Of a stretch of 64,000 bases of DNA, positions 21,577 to 32,500 are shown in pieces. The notes beneath the pieces were generated by a model, which was not told the DNA's origin, made no database searches, and was given only the letters and a program-made list of their open reading frames with translations. The position numbers and the translations under genes were made by a program. The DNA is from Paramacrobiotus metropolitanus (taxonomy: Eukaryota; Tardigrada; Eutardigrada; Parachela; Macrobiotidae), in contig NW_026570251.1 in assembly GCF_019649055.1 (NCBI RefSeq), forward strand, positions 310,001 through 374,000. Reading direction: 5' to 3'. Positions within the stretch are counted from its first letter, which is position 1, and each line of letters begins with the position of its first letter.

Positions 21577-22602
21577 GATGCCTTGATCCAGGAATCGTGT
21601 TCAGGTCCGTACCCTAACCAACGTACTAGTATCTTAGGTCCACGGCGTCTAATAACGCGGTCGATGGTATGTTCCTTCTGTTCCGGGTGCGATACTTTGG
21701 AAAGTTCGTGTTCGTAGAATGTCCCTTCGATGGGCTGGTCTTGGTAATCCTGTAGTCGGTATACCGGTACAGTATGCGAGATGACTTTATTGATGTAGAA
21801 GACCTCCTCCTTAAATCGATACGTATAGCCTTTTTCCACCTTGGTTTTGTGCACGGTAATGCGAACCGGATCACCGACCTTGAACCGAGGTTGCCGGCAT
21901 TTACTGGTGGGATACAGCTTGTTGAATACCGCCAACGAATTGTTTTGTGTGACATCAATTGGGCGCAGTCCGTGGGCACGATGTTTGGAATGGTTATACG
22001 AGTAAACCAAGTCTTGCAGTATGTCAATGTACCGGTCGATACACGCGCTCGAAACAAGCGAAACATCCGTGTTTTGATGGTGCGAATGACGCGTTCAGCC
22101 ATGGCGCATTTAATGTCTTCATTTTCCGATGTGAAGGAATGAATCTTTTTTTCTTTCAGGAAAGTCTTGACGGTGGCGTTAACAACTTCGGTTCCTTTGT
22201 CGTACTGCAGCTTCTCCGGTTCGCCGAGTTCTTCAAAGCCCTGCGATAAGGCATTTTTGGTTTCTTTGGCCGTTTCGGTTTTCATCGGTTGGATGCTCAG
22301 CTTTTTGGAGAAGCAGTCAATCACAAAAACAGGTGTTCGTATCCATCGTTTTCCTTGGAATATTTTGATAAATCAGCCAGATCCGCTTGGTACTGCTGGC
22401 GAAGGTTGGTCACTACGATCTGATTGCGTGCAAACCGCCGGGGATTTTCTTTGGTCACAGTGTACGCATTGATCTCCTGCAGAATCTCCTTTGCTTTCCG
22501 TCTGTTGGCTCTGGTCTTGAGACTTCTTCGAAACCTTTCTACGCCTCGAAGACCGCCGGGGTCGCGTGGAATGAGGTATCGTTTCATCAGTTTCTCCATC
22601 AC
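21549..22602 (-). pseudogene. Polinton retroviral-type integrase with chromodomain
   Basis: N-terminal part 22602-22321: IPRDPGGLRGVERF and RRFARNQIVVTNLRQQYQADLADL. DDE core 22324 on: DCFSKK, QYDKGTEVVNATV and SENEDIKCAMAERVIRTIK supply the two Asp and the Glu. The C-terminal part (22010-21549) has FKVGDPVRITVHKTK and a chromodomain-like end (RRRGPKILVRWLGYGPEHDSW). Frame changes near 22320 and 22055 break the gene. It would insert the element and make the 6-bp duplication; the chromodomain may steer it to chromatin. Confidence 0.85.
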
Positions 22603-22680
22603 TTTTGTTGCAACACGTTGACACGCAGTTGATCTTAAATATTCGGCACAACCGCAAAACGCTGGGCAGTAGGCTAGCCA

Positions 22681-23529
22681 TTACGTTAGGGTAATCCACT
22701 GTATTCTCATATGACCAGTTCCCGTTTGGATGGTACGTGAGCGCAGTTTCCTGACACTGCCTTCAATTTCACCCGCTTTTCTTTTTTTCCCACGTAAAAG
22801 TGTGCTTACTGGGAACAGCGGCCGACGAGATCGCTTTTGCGGATACGTTGGGGTTTTAGTATCTTCAGGTTGTCGTTCCTGACCCTTCCTTGGTGCGGTC
22901 GGTGGAGACAGCACCAGGCGTGGTGTTTTTAATGGTCGCACTTCTGCGCTCTCGTCTTGATGTCGTTTTGAACCTTTCTTTGGCAACAACGCAGGAAACA
23001 AAGCAATGCGTGCTGCTCTGGCTCTGGTATTGTCTTCAAGATCGCTGTCGTGGCGTTTCTGTCCTTTGGCGGGTACATCGGATGGGAATAAAGGTTGACG
23101 AGGTTGTTTGGTAGGAGCAGCTTCCTCAAAGTCTTCTGGTTTCTTTCGCTTTCGAGGAACTGGTTGATCAAAATCCCGTGTCTCAACTACCATCGCCTGC
23201 GGTTGCAGTCGGGAATGTGGTTGGAGTGTTGGGGGTTGCAGGTTCCTTTCCGCAGTTATTGGTAGCGGTTGCGTGGTTACATCTGTGGACAATTCCAATG
23301 GATTTTCATCAGGAATTGCTTTTTGTTTCAAGGCAAGGAACCGTTCCAGAATACTGCTTATCTGGCTGGCTTTTTCGTGCTCGCTTATATCAGTGCGTTG
23401 CAGTGTTTGAAGTACGAGGGCGTCCAACGATAGAACGCTTTGGGCTTCTGGGGGTTCCCTATTGATCTGCAGTTGTTCATGAAGGCGGTTTTCCATAACT
23501 CGGCGTGGAACGATAAAGTATTCATCCAT
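22681..23529 (-). CDS. Polinton basic repeat protein of unknown role
   Basis: 282 aa, starting MDEYFIVPRRVMENRL, with a predicted helical first third. From about residue 120 there are about four degenerate repeats of about 35 residues with core R-x-LFP-x3-P-x-KG-x-KR (PLFPSDVPAKGQKR, ALFPALLPKKGSKR, LVLSPPTAPRKGQER, PLFPVSTLLRGKKR). It is very rich in K, R and P. The place between the pX-like gene and the integrase, and the charge, suggest a DNA-condensing core protein. That is inference. Start overlaps the pX-like stop by 7 bp. It is intact. Confidence 0.6.
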   Translation of the reverse strand: MDEYFIVPRRVMENRLHEQLQINREPPEAQSVLSLDALVLQTLQRTDISEHEKASQISSILERFLALKQKAIPDENPLELSTDVTTQPLPITAERNLQPPTLQPHSRLQPQAMVVETRDFDQPVPRKRKKPEDFEEAAPTKQPRQPLFPSDVPAKGQKRHDSDLEDNTRARAARIALFPALLPKKGSKRHQDESAEVRPLKTPRLVLSPPTAPRKGQERQPEDTKTPTYPQKRSRRPLFPVSTLLRGKKRKAGEIEGSVRKLRSRTIQTGTGHMRIQWITLT

Positions 23530-23848
23530 TTCCGATAAGAGAAGTCAAGACGCCGGCAATGACTGGTAAGATTGCTCCAGTAAATCCTCCTTGCTGAATC
23601 AATTTTCGTTTTTCTTTCAATGGGTAGCGTCGTAAGGCAATCAGCTTTGACGCTTTCCGATACCGTTTGCATTTGTCTGCTTCTGCAGACGAGAGGTTGA
23701 CCGTGTTTTTTACAATATTGACCGCAACTTCTTCCAGTGCTTTAAGTTGCGATTTGTTTATTTAGCCCACAAGGACTTTCTGTTGCTCTGGCTTCAGGTG
23801 TTGCAGGGTGATGATGAAGGGCGCTAAGGCCTTTACCCGTTCCGACAT
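23523..23848 (-). pseudogene. Polinton pX-like small protein with in-frame stop
   Basis: From ATG 23848: MSERVKALAPFIITLQHLKP, then TAA at 23764-23762, then in the same frame SQLKALEEVAVNIVKNTVNL, CKRYRKASKLIALRRYPLK and a Gly/Leu-rich hydrophobic tail (GGFTGAILPVIAGVL). The tail resembles the small basic-plus-hydrophobic protein found between ATPase and other virion genes in many Polintons. It overlaps the ATPase end by 16 bp and the next start by 7 bp. Only the single TAA breaks it. Confidence 0.65.
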
Positions 23849-24522
23849 TTTGGTAAACTGTTTGTTGCGCTCCGGTTGAGATAAATCCGCATTCGTTCAC
23901 CCGGTAAAACATGCGATCGTATCCTTAAATAATCTGGGCAAGTTGGGCGCAAGTCCAGAACCAAGGGTTGATAGGGCTCCGATGTAACTTTGTTGTACGC
24001 GTCGACCAAATGTTTCAGTCCAGTTTGACCTGCCAGTAATGCGATCTGGTTGACATCCCGGACTTTCTTAAATAGTATCAAGTACTGCGAATTGAGTGTG
24101 ATGTCACGCATGGATTTTCCTTGTTCGTACAGATTTTGCAGCAGCGGGATGACGGAAACGTTCTTGTGGTGAATTCCACGGGTGAACAGGTCCGAACATC
24201 GAGCATCTTTGCACTGGTCGGTAGCTAAATCGTCGATAATAACCAAGGTAGGAGCCTTACTGTCAACTGACTGCAAAACTGAAAAGAGTTCGTCCAGACC
24301 GTACAAGAATTCTACTGGAGTAACCTGTTTCTGAATGTTCTCAAATCCCTTCTGCCACCGGCCGTAACAATATAATATCCGTGCTGGTTGTTGATCAAAA
24401 ACGGAGGTACTGTTTCTCAGGAGCGTAAAAACAAAGTTTGTTTTGCCCGACATAGTTGGCCCACAAACACACATTCCAAACAAAGCGCAAAAGCGCGGAT
24501 AATCATTTATTACACTGAACAT
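23833..24522 (-). CDS. Polinton FtsK/HerA-type packaging ATPase
   Basis: Start chosen at ATG 24522 (MFSVINDYPRF) because the longer frame opens with GTG. Walker A is GPTMSGKTNF, Walker B is TLVIIDDLA, with a downstream LNSQYLILFKKVRD sensor-like stretch. Length about 230 aa fits the family. It would pump element DNA into capsids. No stop or shift. First gene of the minus-strand virion cluster. Confidence 0.9.
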   Translation of the reverse strand: MFSVINDYPRFCALFGMCVCGPTMSGKTNFVFTLLRNSTSVFDQQPARILYCYGRWQKGFENIQKQVTPVEFLYGLDELFSVLQSVDSKAPTLVIIDDLATDQCKDARCSDLFTRGIHHKNVSVIPLLQNLYEQGKSMRDITLNSQYLILFKKVRDVNQIALLAGQTGLKHLVDAYNKVTSEPYQPLVLDLRPTCPDYLRIRSHVLPGERMRIYLNRSATNSLPKCRNG

Positions 24523-24689
24523 TTTTAAAGCCAGCAGAATATTTTGTGTACATATTTGGCACACCTGATCGATACCGCTTAAATAGACAGAAACGATGGT
24601 GAATTAAAACTTGACCCACTCGTGGAAAATAAACTGCGCTAGCTTATTTAAGGGATGCTGGTATGACTTAAAAATATGTTCAATTCACA

Positions 24690-25042
24690 ATGGCTAACCT
24701 TCAACACATGTTGTGCTTTGCACGTAACCTTGAGCAGAATTGCGAAAAGGTGCTGCTAATCATCGTGTATGTAGTATTCTTCGTAGTTTTCGCTGCATTT
24801 GTTGTCATTGAAGGGATTGGAAAAATTATGCGTACTGACTACTGGAACAGCACCTTGCGAAACCGAACAACAGAACGGTATGACGTTTCAACTGCTGGGT
24901 AAGAATTTAACAGTATTAAGTTAAAGTGTATAACGATTCAAGATTGCAATCAATTAAAAACTTTACTGCGTACTTATGTCCTCGTTATTATTACAGCATA
25001 AATGCAGCAGTTGGAACCGTTGGAACAGTTGGACCTGTATAA
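24690..25042 (+). CDS. Small single-pass membrane protein in Polinton
   Basis: Exon 1 (24690-24898) and exon 2 (24997-25042) join in frame across a 98-bp GT-AG intron (GTAAGAATT...TTACAG) to give 84 aa. One strong membrane segment (LLIIVYVVFFVVFAAFVVI) is followed by a charged part and a Gly-Thr-Val tail (VGTVGTVGPV). It is the only plus-strand gene right of the ATPase and is divergent from it. Role not recognised. Confidence 0.5.
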
Positions 25043-25269
25043 GAATGGGCGCTTCTTTCAAACAGTGACTCCGGTCATACCAATTTCTGAGGTTTCGTTC
25101 CACAAAATAACTGAATGCAAAAACTTTTTCGGAAAGTAACTGTTATTGCCAGAGTATTTGTGGATCCGGCGCAAAACACGGTGCGGATTTTTGTGTTAAA
25201 CAGATTGGAATGTACGCAACGTAATAAAAAGCTACACTATGCGTAATTCATTACCACAACTTTGTACGT

Positions 25270-25560
25270 ACTTGACGTGATCAAAAACTGATACCTCTAC
25301 CAGTAGAAAAGCTAATCATTTCTGGTTACCTCCATATATTTTTTTGTTTCACGGATGAACGTTTTTGGTTATTCTTATACTTTAGACATCTACAAAAGGT
25401 AACCGTTTTTGGTTATCTGTTCTAGTAATAAAAGTAGTCGTTCCTGATTCCTCAGGTAATTGGTTTGGATTACCTAGGTAATCACTTTAAATTACCAAGA
25501 TAATCAGTTTTGATTGCCAAGGTTATCAGTTATAATTACCTTTTTTTCGTTTGGAATGTG
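25270..25560. repeat. GGTAATC-like motif cluster, right subterminal
   Basis: Degenerate GGTAATC, GATTACC, GGTTATC and GTAACC units lie inside the right terminal repeat, mirroring the left cluster at 10870-11440. The bases from 25043 to 25866 hold no gene that I can support. Confidence 0.7.
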
Positions 25561-25866
25561 CGTTAGTGCAATAGCATATTTACCCAACCGCAGATCAAGC
25601 TTTGTTTTCCCTTTTTTCTATAAATTTCAAAATCGGTAAACTGTATTTCTACAGTTTTTTTTCAAAGTTCTTGCTTTTTTACTAACACTTCCGTTCTTTA
25701 TTTATCGCACTTCTTTTATCAAAATTTCTGCTAACTGAAGTAAATTTTTGTGTAAATAAGCACAGTTTTGATAATTTTTTTGGCAAAAGTACCGAGATCA
25801 TTGCTTTTGATTACTTGAAACCGCGTGTACATAAACAATCGTGGCTGCGCCACGACTGTACATGCC

Positions 25867-26021
25867 CACCGCCGGTGTAAAATACGTAACAGGTCCAGAA
25901 ATTTCGACCCCTACATAAATACCCTAGGTCCAAAAATTATAACCCGTAAATAATGACCTAGGTCCAAAATTTTAGACCCCCCGGTTAAAAAAAACTGGTC
26001 AGGTTGGACTGGGATACTACG
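25867..26021 (-). repeat. Polinton right terminal inverted repeat
   Basis: Reverse complement of 10603-10752; begins CACCGCCGGTGT and ends GGTTGGACTGGGATACTACG. Confidence 0.9.
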
Positions 26022-26068
26022 GCGCGCTGAGGACAGCGTTTACCATTTCCATTTACATACAGATGCAT
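26022..26068 (-). pseudogene. F-box gene exon 1, first codons
   Basis: From ATG 26068 minus: MHLYVNGNGKRCPQR, running into GCGCGC (26022-26027, right target duplication). With one copy of the duplication removed, the frame continues exactly into AWNGVDVEINGM at 10602. The paralogue at 41740 starts MHLYEDEYRSLYG, which supports the start. This shows the Polinton landed about 15 codons into the gene. Confidence 0.85.
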
Positions 26069-26266
26069 TTTCACTTTCAGGTATAAAGTCATTTACATAT
26101 AATAAAATCTGTTGTTATATAGCCTTCTTCGGGGCAGAAAGGAAAGTTATATATACCAGATTAAAGTTTATCAACGAAGTTTGAGTGCAAATCGGTATTT
26201 AATTTCATCAGCTTGTCGAAACAAGCACACATTATGATTACCGGCAGGTTTCACCGTAATTTCGGG

Positions 26267-26301
26267 CTTATCGTCCCCGTTTATCTTTTGCCTGTCGCAA
26301 G
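26267..26301 (-). promoter_or_regulatory. Conserved upstream block of F-box family (copy 1)
   Basis: CTTATCGTCCCCGTTTATC...CTGTCGCAAG lies about 200 bp upstream of the gene starting at 26068. Near-matches occur upstream of paralogues at 33154-33186 and 59629-59662. The 26069-27271 interval otherwise shows no supported gene. Confidence 0.45.
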
Positions 26302-27271
26302 ACTTGCCGCTATTTCTCTTTTAATGAGCAAATGATCGATATTCATCAGGTTTTGTGTGTCATATCGGCATACACGTTTTTTAAACACTCACGATCAGTT
26401 AGCATCGCAGTTACACAAACTGTTTCTTCGGTTTGAATGATTCGCTCTACTTGTGCATGTACAGACACAATAATTGCTGCGTGTCTACAACTGCAGAAAA
26501 ACACTTACAGAAAAACACTCGTACAAGTACATACACTTCATAGCTGCCAATATGAAGATTCGGACGATTTGCTGTTGACAAGTGGATTAGACATTTCATC
26601 ATGTTGAGACAGACATTTTGTATACATTTTAGTGATGTAGCATTTAAAATTTTAATAATTGGCCGTACAGACGTTTCGACAATGAGGGCTAGGGTACAAT
26701 CACCACAATGCATCATGTTTTCCCAATCCATATATTCAAGCGGTAGGACGAAAAGACAATCCGCTCGCATTTATGGATAGCTAAACTCACGGACCAGTGA
26801 ATTTGCGGCAGGCTGGCTAAACTGTTAAGTTAATCCAAATGCAACAGCCACACGCAGTGGTGCTAATGCACACGTTTCGGGTTTTGAAGGGATGCCTACA
26901 ATTACTCGTAGTACATCGAACACAGTTTGGAATTGGATGGTTATCCGCTCTAGGATCAAGCTGCGAGTGTACGGCCGTCAGGCCAGTGCACCAGGCTGTT
27001 AGTAATCGTCATTCGTAACTAGCAATTGTTCGTGCGCACTGCGTTTCTTCGACCCCTGTGGTCGTAAAAATTCTATGTATTTGGATAAGATCACCAATTC
27101 AGATTACACAGTGCGCAGCGGTGACAAACCCGTTGGACGTACGAAGGGTGCGCTATTTCTTCTGCGAGGTAAAAAGTCTTCGCACTTTTCTTTGCGGCAA
27201 TTGCACAATGAACATGACAACACAAAACCGCATTCAACAACTCCACAGCGTTCGCGTGTCCGCCATACTGG

Positions 27272-27547
27272 TTATAATAGCAAATTTATTGCTCTATTCG
27301 CCCAAACATATATCAAGGAAATATCTTCATCGTCGTCGGTTCCAGCTTTCGCTTTAGCCTTTCTGCCAAGTGATTTCGCTAGTCGTGCATTCTGGTGTTC
27401 CTGTCGACGTAGCTTGCGACCTGGCCATAAAGCACACGACAGAGCATCTATGCAGATTCGATTGAACTTCCGAATGGGTAAATTGCCAAAATCCTCCACA
27501 ATCCACGACCGATTAGAATAATGTGAACCATTCTTGATTAGAATCAC
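27272..27547 (-). pseudogene. F-box family exon 3 fragment
   Basis: Minus reading GSHYSNRSWIVEDFG, then LPIRKFNRICIDALSC, aligns with exon 3 of the family (SAQYSKHEW, VDVRKLNRVCLYAAC) and ends in a basic then acidic tail (KAKAGTDDDED). The homologous start (L-x-x-x-QSxDPR) is missing and no F-box exon lies upstream. The break falls at about 27548, where a retroelement remnant begins. Confidence 0.6.
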
Positions 27548-28440
27548 GGATTACGATTGCAATGACATCTTTGGAAAACAACAGGAGCGTTTCTTGGCGA
27601 CAGCAGTTAAAACTCCCCGAAGGAGAAAGAAAGGCAGCTATAACGGAGCCGGAAAATTGGAGGGAAACCATAGAAGGCGTTTGAGAAGCGTGAAAAAATG
27701 CCGCGTAAATAGAAAAACGCCAAATACAACTGAAAGAGCAGAAATAACAGAAACTGGAGAGCATCCTAAAAAACGTTGGGGAGGAATTTTCTACGGAGGA
27801 GGAAGAGTCATGAAGATAAATGACGTGAAGAATGAGCAAACATCAGTGAATATTAAGCATCGGGACAACGAAACGCTTAACGAATTCCGACTGGAGGGAA
27901 GAAGCGGAAAAAGTTGGAACTGACGCATGGAAACAACATGAAGAAAATCAGCGCGATTGAATTAGAACAATTTTTGAGAAATACAATAGACTACAAATCG
28001 AATGGGCGATGAAAGTGAAAACTGAACGAAACGGAAAGAAATTTCATGGATGCTTGATGCTTTAAATTGTATGTGTCTGCTAATTAAATTGCTAATAATT
28101 ATTGATCCGGTGCGACAGTACAAAGTATGTTTGTTTTAATCGCGAAGTGCGATTTTTCTAAGGGGAGAGTTGTTATTAGGTCACTGTTATGATGTCATTA
28201 GGAATGCTCCCACACCCGTAGGCGTGTTCTTCTCATGAGTTTTGATTGCATAACCTGCTGTGTGTGTTTTGCTATCTTTTTGAAGCCTTGGATGCTAGGA
28301 ATCTGCCGCCAATATAAGCGCGGTTACATCGCTAGTATCTGAATCTTGTTAGTTGAGAGTTTTGAATCGAGAGGGTCGCCAATAAAGACCATCCAGTACA
28401 CACTGCAAGAGACCGTTTCCTCTCGTAACACGGGTACCGA
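27548..28440 (+). mobile_element. LTR retrotransposon remnant (3' end with polypurine tract and LTR)
   Basis: A purine tract AAGGGGAGAG (28161-28170) is directly followed by TGTTATTAGG (28171). A 270-bp unit then runs to CTCGTAACA (28440), with TGTTA/TAACA inverted ends, an AATATAAG promoter-like box and AATAAAG poly(A) signal. This is the layout of a 3' LTR. Upstream, a basic 129-codon frame (27534-27923) may be eroded internal sequence. No left LTR is in the window. Confidence 0.45.
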
Positions 28441-29522
28441 ATCTAGCGATACTTCCCCACACATATTTTCTGTCAAATACAGATATGTGTGATCCGTGTC
28501 AGTGTTGCTCAGAAACTATTTTCTGATTTAGTTTCTTTAGTGGTCAAACTTTTACTGCGTTATAAAAATTGGGACATCCTTTATCACTGTCTTGAAGTGA
28601 GACAGTGAGGGACGACATAAACGTATGAATAATGATAAACTGTACAGGGTACACAGAGAGGCCAGATCTTTGCTAAAAATTTTGACCTAAAGTAATCGCA
28701 ATTAGGTCTCCCCTGCTTTTCTCTCTGCGATGCGTAGGCGAAGAGCAAATACAGACACTTATAATTTGATCAATCAACTATTAGCCATCTTGTGAAAATA
28801 TATTATGAAAACGTCCTTCATAATGGAAACGAAAGAAACCCGGTTGAACTACAGTCAAACTGAAACGAAATTTTCGCACATTTTCATATACTTTCCAATT
28901 TTTACGCTCACATTTTTGAAGCACTAAATGTTTTTAGGTTGTTCTTCTCTCGCAACATGAAGTTGCAAAACCGACTGTTTTGTTCAAACCGCTTTTCTGG
29001 AAATTAACAACTGCTTGGGAAAGACAAAGATAAAGCTGTGCTGTCAATCGGTTTTCATGCCAACGCCTCCAGGTCATTAAACCATCGAATGTTACAAAAA
29101 AATTGGAAACATTATATATTTTTTGAAGAGCGCGGAAGCGATAGTTTCCGTGCATAGGTACAAATTAACTGATATCAGTACCGGAAAGGTTTTCTTAAGT
29201 TCCGGTCAGCATAACCACTCACGGCGTACAACAGAGTGAACAAATTAATATAAATGCCATATGAGTACCCCGTTTTTCGGTTATTCGTCACCTCATACTC
29301 CTCCAGCCACTGCCATTGGCGTAGTCGGGAAACGTAACGGTACTCATTCCCATACCGTGCCACTTTTGTTAAACATCTCTTATTTGAAACCATGCTGATG
29401 AAAAAGTGACCTTGCGCGATCTTGTTCCGCTGGTTACGAAATCACGTTACCATCATGTTTTCGCAACAGTACAGAATAAATTCTGAAACCTTTAAAATCC
29501 ATCTCGGCAGATAGACAAACTT
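28441..29522. other. Gene-poor interval
   Basis: AT-rich DNA between the LTR remnant and F-box exon 3 at 29523. Short open frames (for example 28934-29155 minus) match nothing that I recognise. Confidence 0.5.
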
Positions 29523-32500
29523 TTAGCTCCGTGGATCCGTCTCAAGGAGCAATATAGGAGCAATATACCATAAAACATACAAACATAATCGATTTAGTTT
29601 CCGAACGCCCAAACTGCGCAGAATTTTCGTTTTCCATTTTCTCTTGGAATAAGAGGCTGAAAGACGCGGATCGCAGCTCTGGTACGTTGTCAGCACCTGC
29701 AAAATACAATGTACGACAAAAAGAGGTTGAACCGATCAGTCGGTCCGCGGTTCAGAATAACCTCGCAACGACACGCCACCACTAAAACTTAGACGCTTAC
29801 TCACTACTTTCAGACGCTCGCGCTCCGTGATATCAAAGTGCAGCTATACTAGTTGCATATCAAAAGGTGTAGAAAAAAATTTTAAACTTTTTGATACTAA
29901 ACCTGTGGTTGTTTATGGCGACCAACAAAAATTCTAGCCATTTTGCTTTCTCGTAGACACAGCATAGGATCTGTGCGCATAACCGTTTGGCTTGCAATCA
30001 GTGCTCAAGTCTATACTCTATGGGAAAGCAAAATGGCTAGAATTTGTGCTGTTCGCCATAAACAGTCACAGGTTTAGTATCAAAAAGTTAAAAATTTTTT
30101 TCTACACCTTTTGATATGCAACCAGTATAGCTGCACTTTGATATCACGGAGCGCGAGCGTCTGAAAGTAGTGAGTAAGCGTCCAAGTTTTAGTGGTGGCG
30201 TGTCGTTGCGAGGTTATTTTGAACCGCGGACCGACTGATCGGTTCAACCTCTTTTTGTCGTACATTGTACGTATTATCGAAATATTATTGCAATGCGGTG
30301 CAGAACTGTTTCCTATAAGAGAAACATTGAATTGTACCCGGATGATCCGTTCACCGCTTGTGTTGCACTTCGTCTGTCCTGCTGATATGATCCATTGTGC
30401 GATACGCTCCATATCTAGCGCCTTCACGAGATCCAGATGTGCTTCCAATAAATCCCAAATCTGGGCAGCATTGACGCTTTTCAGATCGAACTCTCCCCGC
30501 GGAATGCGAATATAGATTTGATGGCCGTCTTTTATGTAGCAGAACGAAACATTGGTCCAGACTATGCGCTGGCACCACGGTGCCAGGTTGAAGTAGGTGC
30601 AAGCTAGATCATCACAGTAATCTCCGAAACGGCGGTTGAAAGCACTGGTGATTGTCATGTCGCGGCGGTCAAACGCTAACTGATTAATGCGAGTGCCGGT
30701 GTGCTCCAGTACCTGTTGGATACAGTCGAGCATCGCATCGGTGATGCGTCGACGTCCCCATTTTTCACCATCGTCATCCGGGTGAACAAGGCCGCCCTGT
30801 ATGCGGACTGTGCGGGTAATGGATGTAACGCACTTCCAAAAGCATGCGTATGCTTCATAAATGGACTGCTGACAGTTGTCAGTAGTATCAGACATTGACT
30901 GCTCTAGTTGTATCTGTACAACGACATCGCGGCAAAATTCCGGGGAACCTAGGATATCATTCCACAAGTGACAAGTGCGTCGGCAGCGCAGCCGGTTAAT
31001 GGTGTCGAGTGACCGGAAGATTCCTTTCAAAAGCTCAGGAGGTAGTATCAGAGTGAGTTCGCCGGTGTCGGCTGCTTCATCATCATTTTGCAAATTTTGG
31101 ATCTTTACACGATCTTCCGTTCTTTTCCTGTTGTCTTTATATCGTATCTCATCGCGAAGATGATAGAACACTTTCCACTACAAAAACGGGAACATAAACT
31201 AGAAGCGTAACACATATTGGCGTCACGTTGGTGGGATTATGCGAGTAATCCAAGTATGTATTGTTGTGTACGGTGATGACGCGTCTCTTGTGCAGTGCTA
31301 GTATATCAAGTTCGTACCTATTTTGTGTGCTGATTGTTATCACGCCCCTTATGTGCCTTGTCAACCAGTCAAAATCCGTTGACTGATATCACCATGAAAG
31401 CCAAAAGCATAAGCATTTACTACGTGCACGTGTCTGTCGCATTTGGCTGCCGCTGCAATATTGCTGTAATTTTTTGTAAATTTTTTTCTTCTTGTTCAGA
31501 GGTTGTTCTGTTTTGTTGTTGTTCGGTCAGCAGTAATAAAATAACCCCCTTTGTAACAGTGTAGCGTCTAACCCAAACAAGAATCAAAGCTGTACAGGGA
31601 GGTGATTATACAGCACACGATGCATTCGCGATACTATTAAGTTACTGCATCTTAACATCGGATAAACAGGAGGACTGGTGACCGGGGTCCACCGTACACT
31701 CATAGATCAGTTAGTAACAACAATGGGTCATAGTTTACAAGCAGCTGACACATCATGAAATTGTTTAATATACATGTACATTGGTAATACATTTTTAGCA
31801 ACAGCCATAGAGCGAAGTAAAGTTCCACAAAATCGAAGCGCAAACAGCTGCATCGAAGGTCTCACTGTGGACCGATCTTCTTCAAATCGTGCACGTCTGC
31901 CGGAAATTCATACAAAATTTGTAGTTCGTTTTTGCAATCACACTTAACTTTTTTTACTTAACTTTTTTTTGTTCTGGCTTTTTTCAGTTGCGAAATTGGT
32001 TAAAAATTTATGATATTCATTTCAAAATTAGAAAGAAAAATGCCGTAACTTTAGTTCCACGTTAAAGTCCTCCAACCACGATCCTCAAACTGTCTTCATT
32101 TTCGCGCAGAATTTGAATGTCGGTCCTAATGAGGTTTTCTAGGTACATGTTTGACCTTCCAAAATTTCCTTAACCAAGCAACGCATAAACTTACTGCATC
32201 TCCATGTTCTTTGGGCATGATGTAACCATTGGGGCGATCAAGATAAGTCATCGTCTCACGGACGACCGATATAATAAACAGACTACATCGATGCTGTATC
32301 CTACAGCGCAGGCTCATGGCTTTCCATGGCTCCAAGGAGGACCAAAATCCTGCAGGGAAAGTGCACGATCTTATCACAAAATCAGCTGGACGAACGAGTT
32401 TCAACCGGGGTGCTGTGCCCGATTGCGTCCACCTTATTTGGCTCTCTGGAATCAGTTCTCGGATATTGCGATTTTCTTGAATCACTTCCACTACAGAGTA

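Larger units (their letters stand above)
10603..26021. mobile_element. Polinton/Maverick self-synthesising DNA transposon (15.4 kb)
   Basis: Terminal inverted repeats of about 150 bp (10603-10752, 25867-26021) start AGTAGTATCCCAGTCC; the last base of the right end is G where T would match. The element has a 6-bp duplication GCGCGC. Gene order: PolB (+), TBP-like (-), RNase-H-fold protein (-), PC4-like (+), then a minus cluster, here in left-to-right order: protease, major capsid, pVI-like, minor capsid, integrase, basic repeat protein, pX-like, ATPase; last is a small membrane protein (+). The virion gene set is what makes Polintons candidate endogenous viruses. At least seven genes carry stops or frameshifts, so this copy is not autonomous. 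Confidence 0.95.

Noticed and set aside
22681-23465. Plus-strand frames opposite the Polinton basic repeat protein
   Set aside because: Shadow frames with no motif; gene order and overlap with neighbours support the minus strand.
27534-27923. A host gene for the 129-aa basic protein
   Set aside because: No recognisable motif, no splice context, and it lies between a truncated F-box exon and a polypurine tract/LTR, so it is more likely eroded retroelement sequence.
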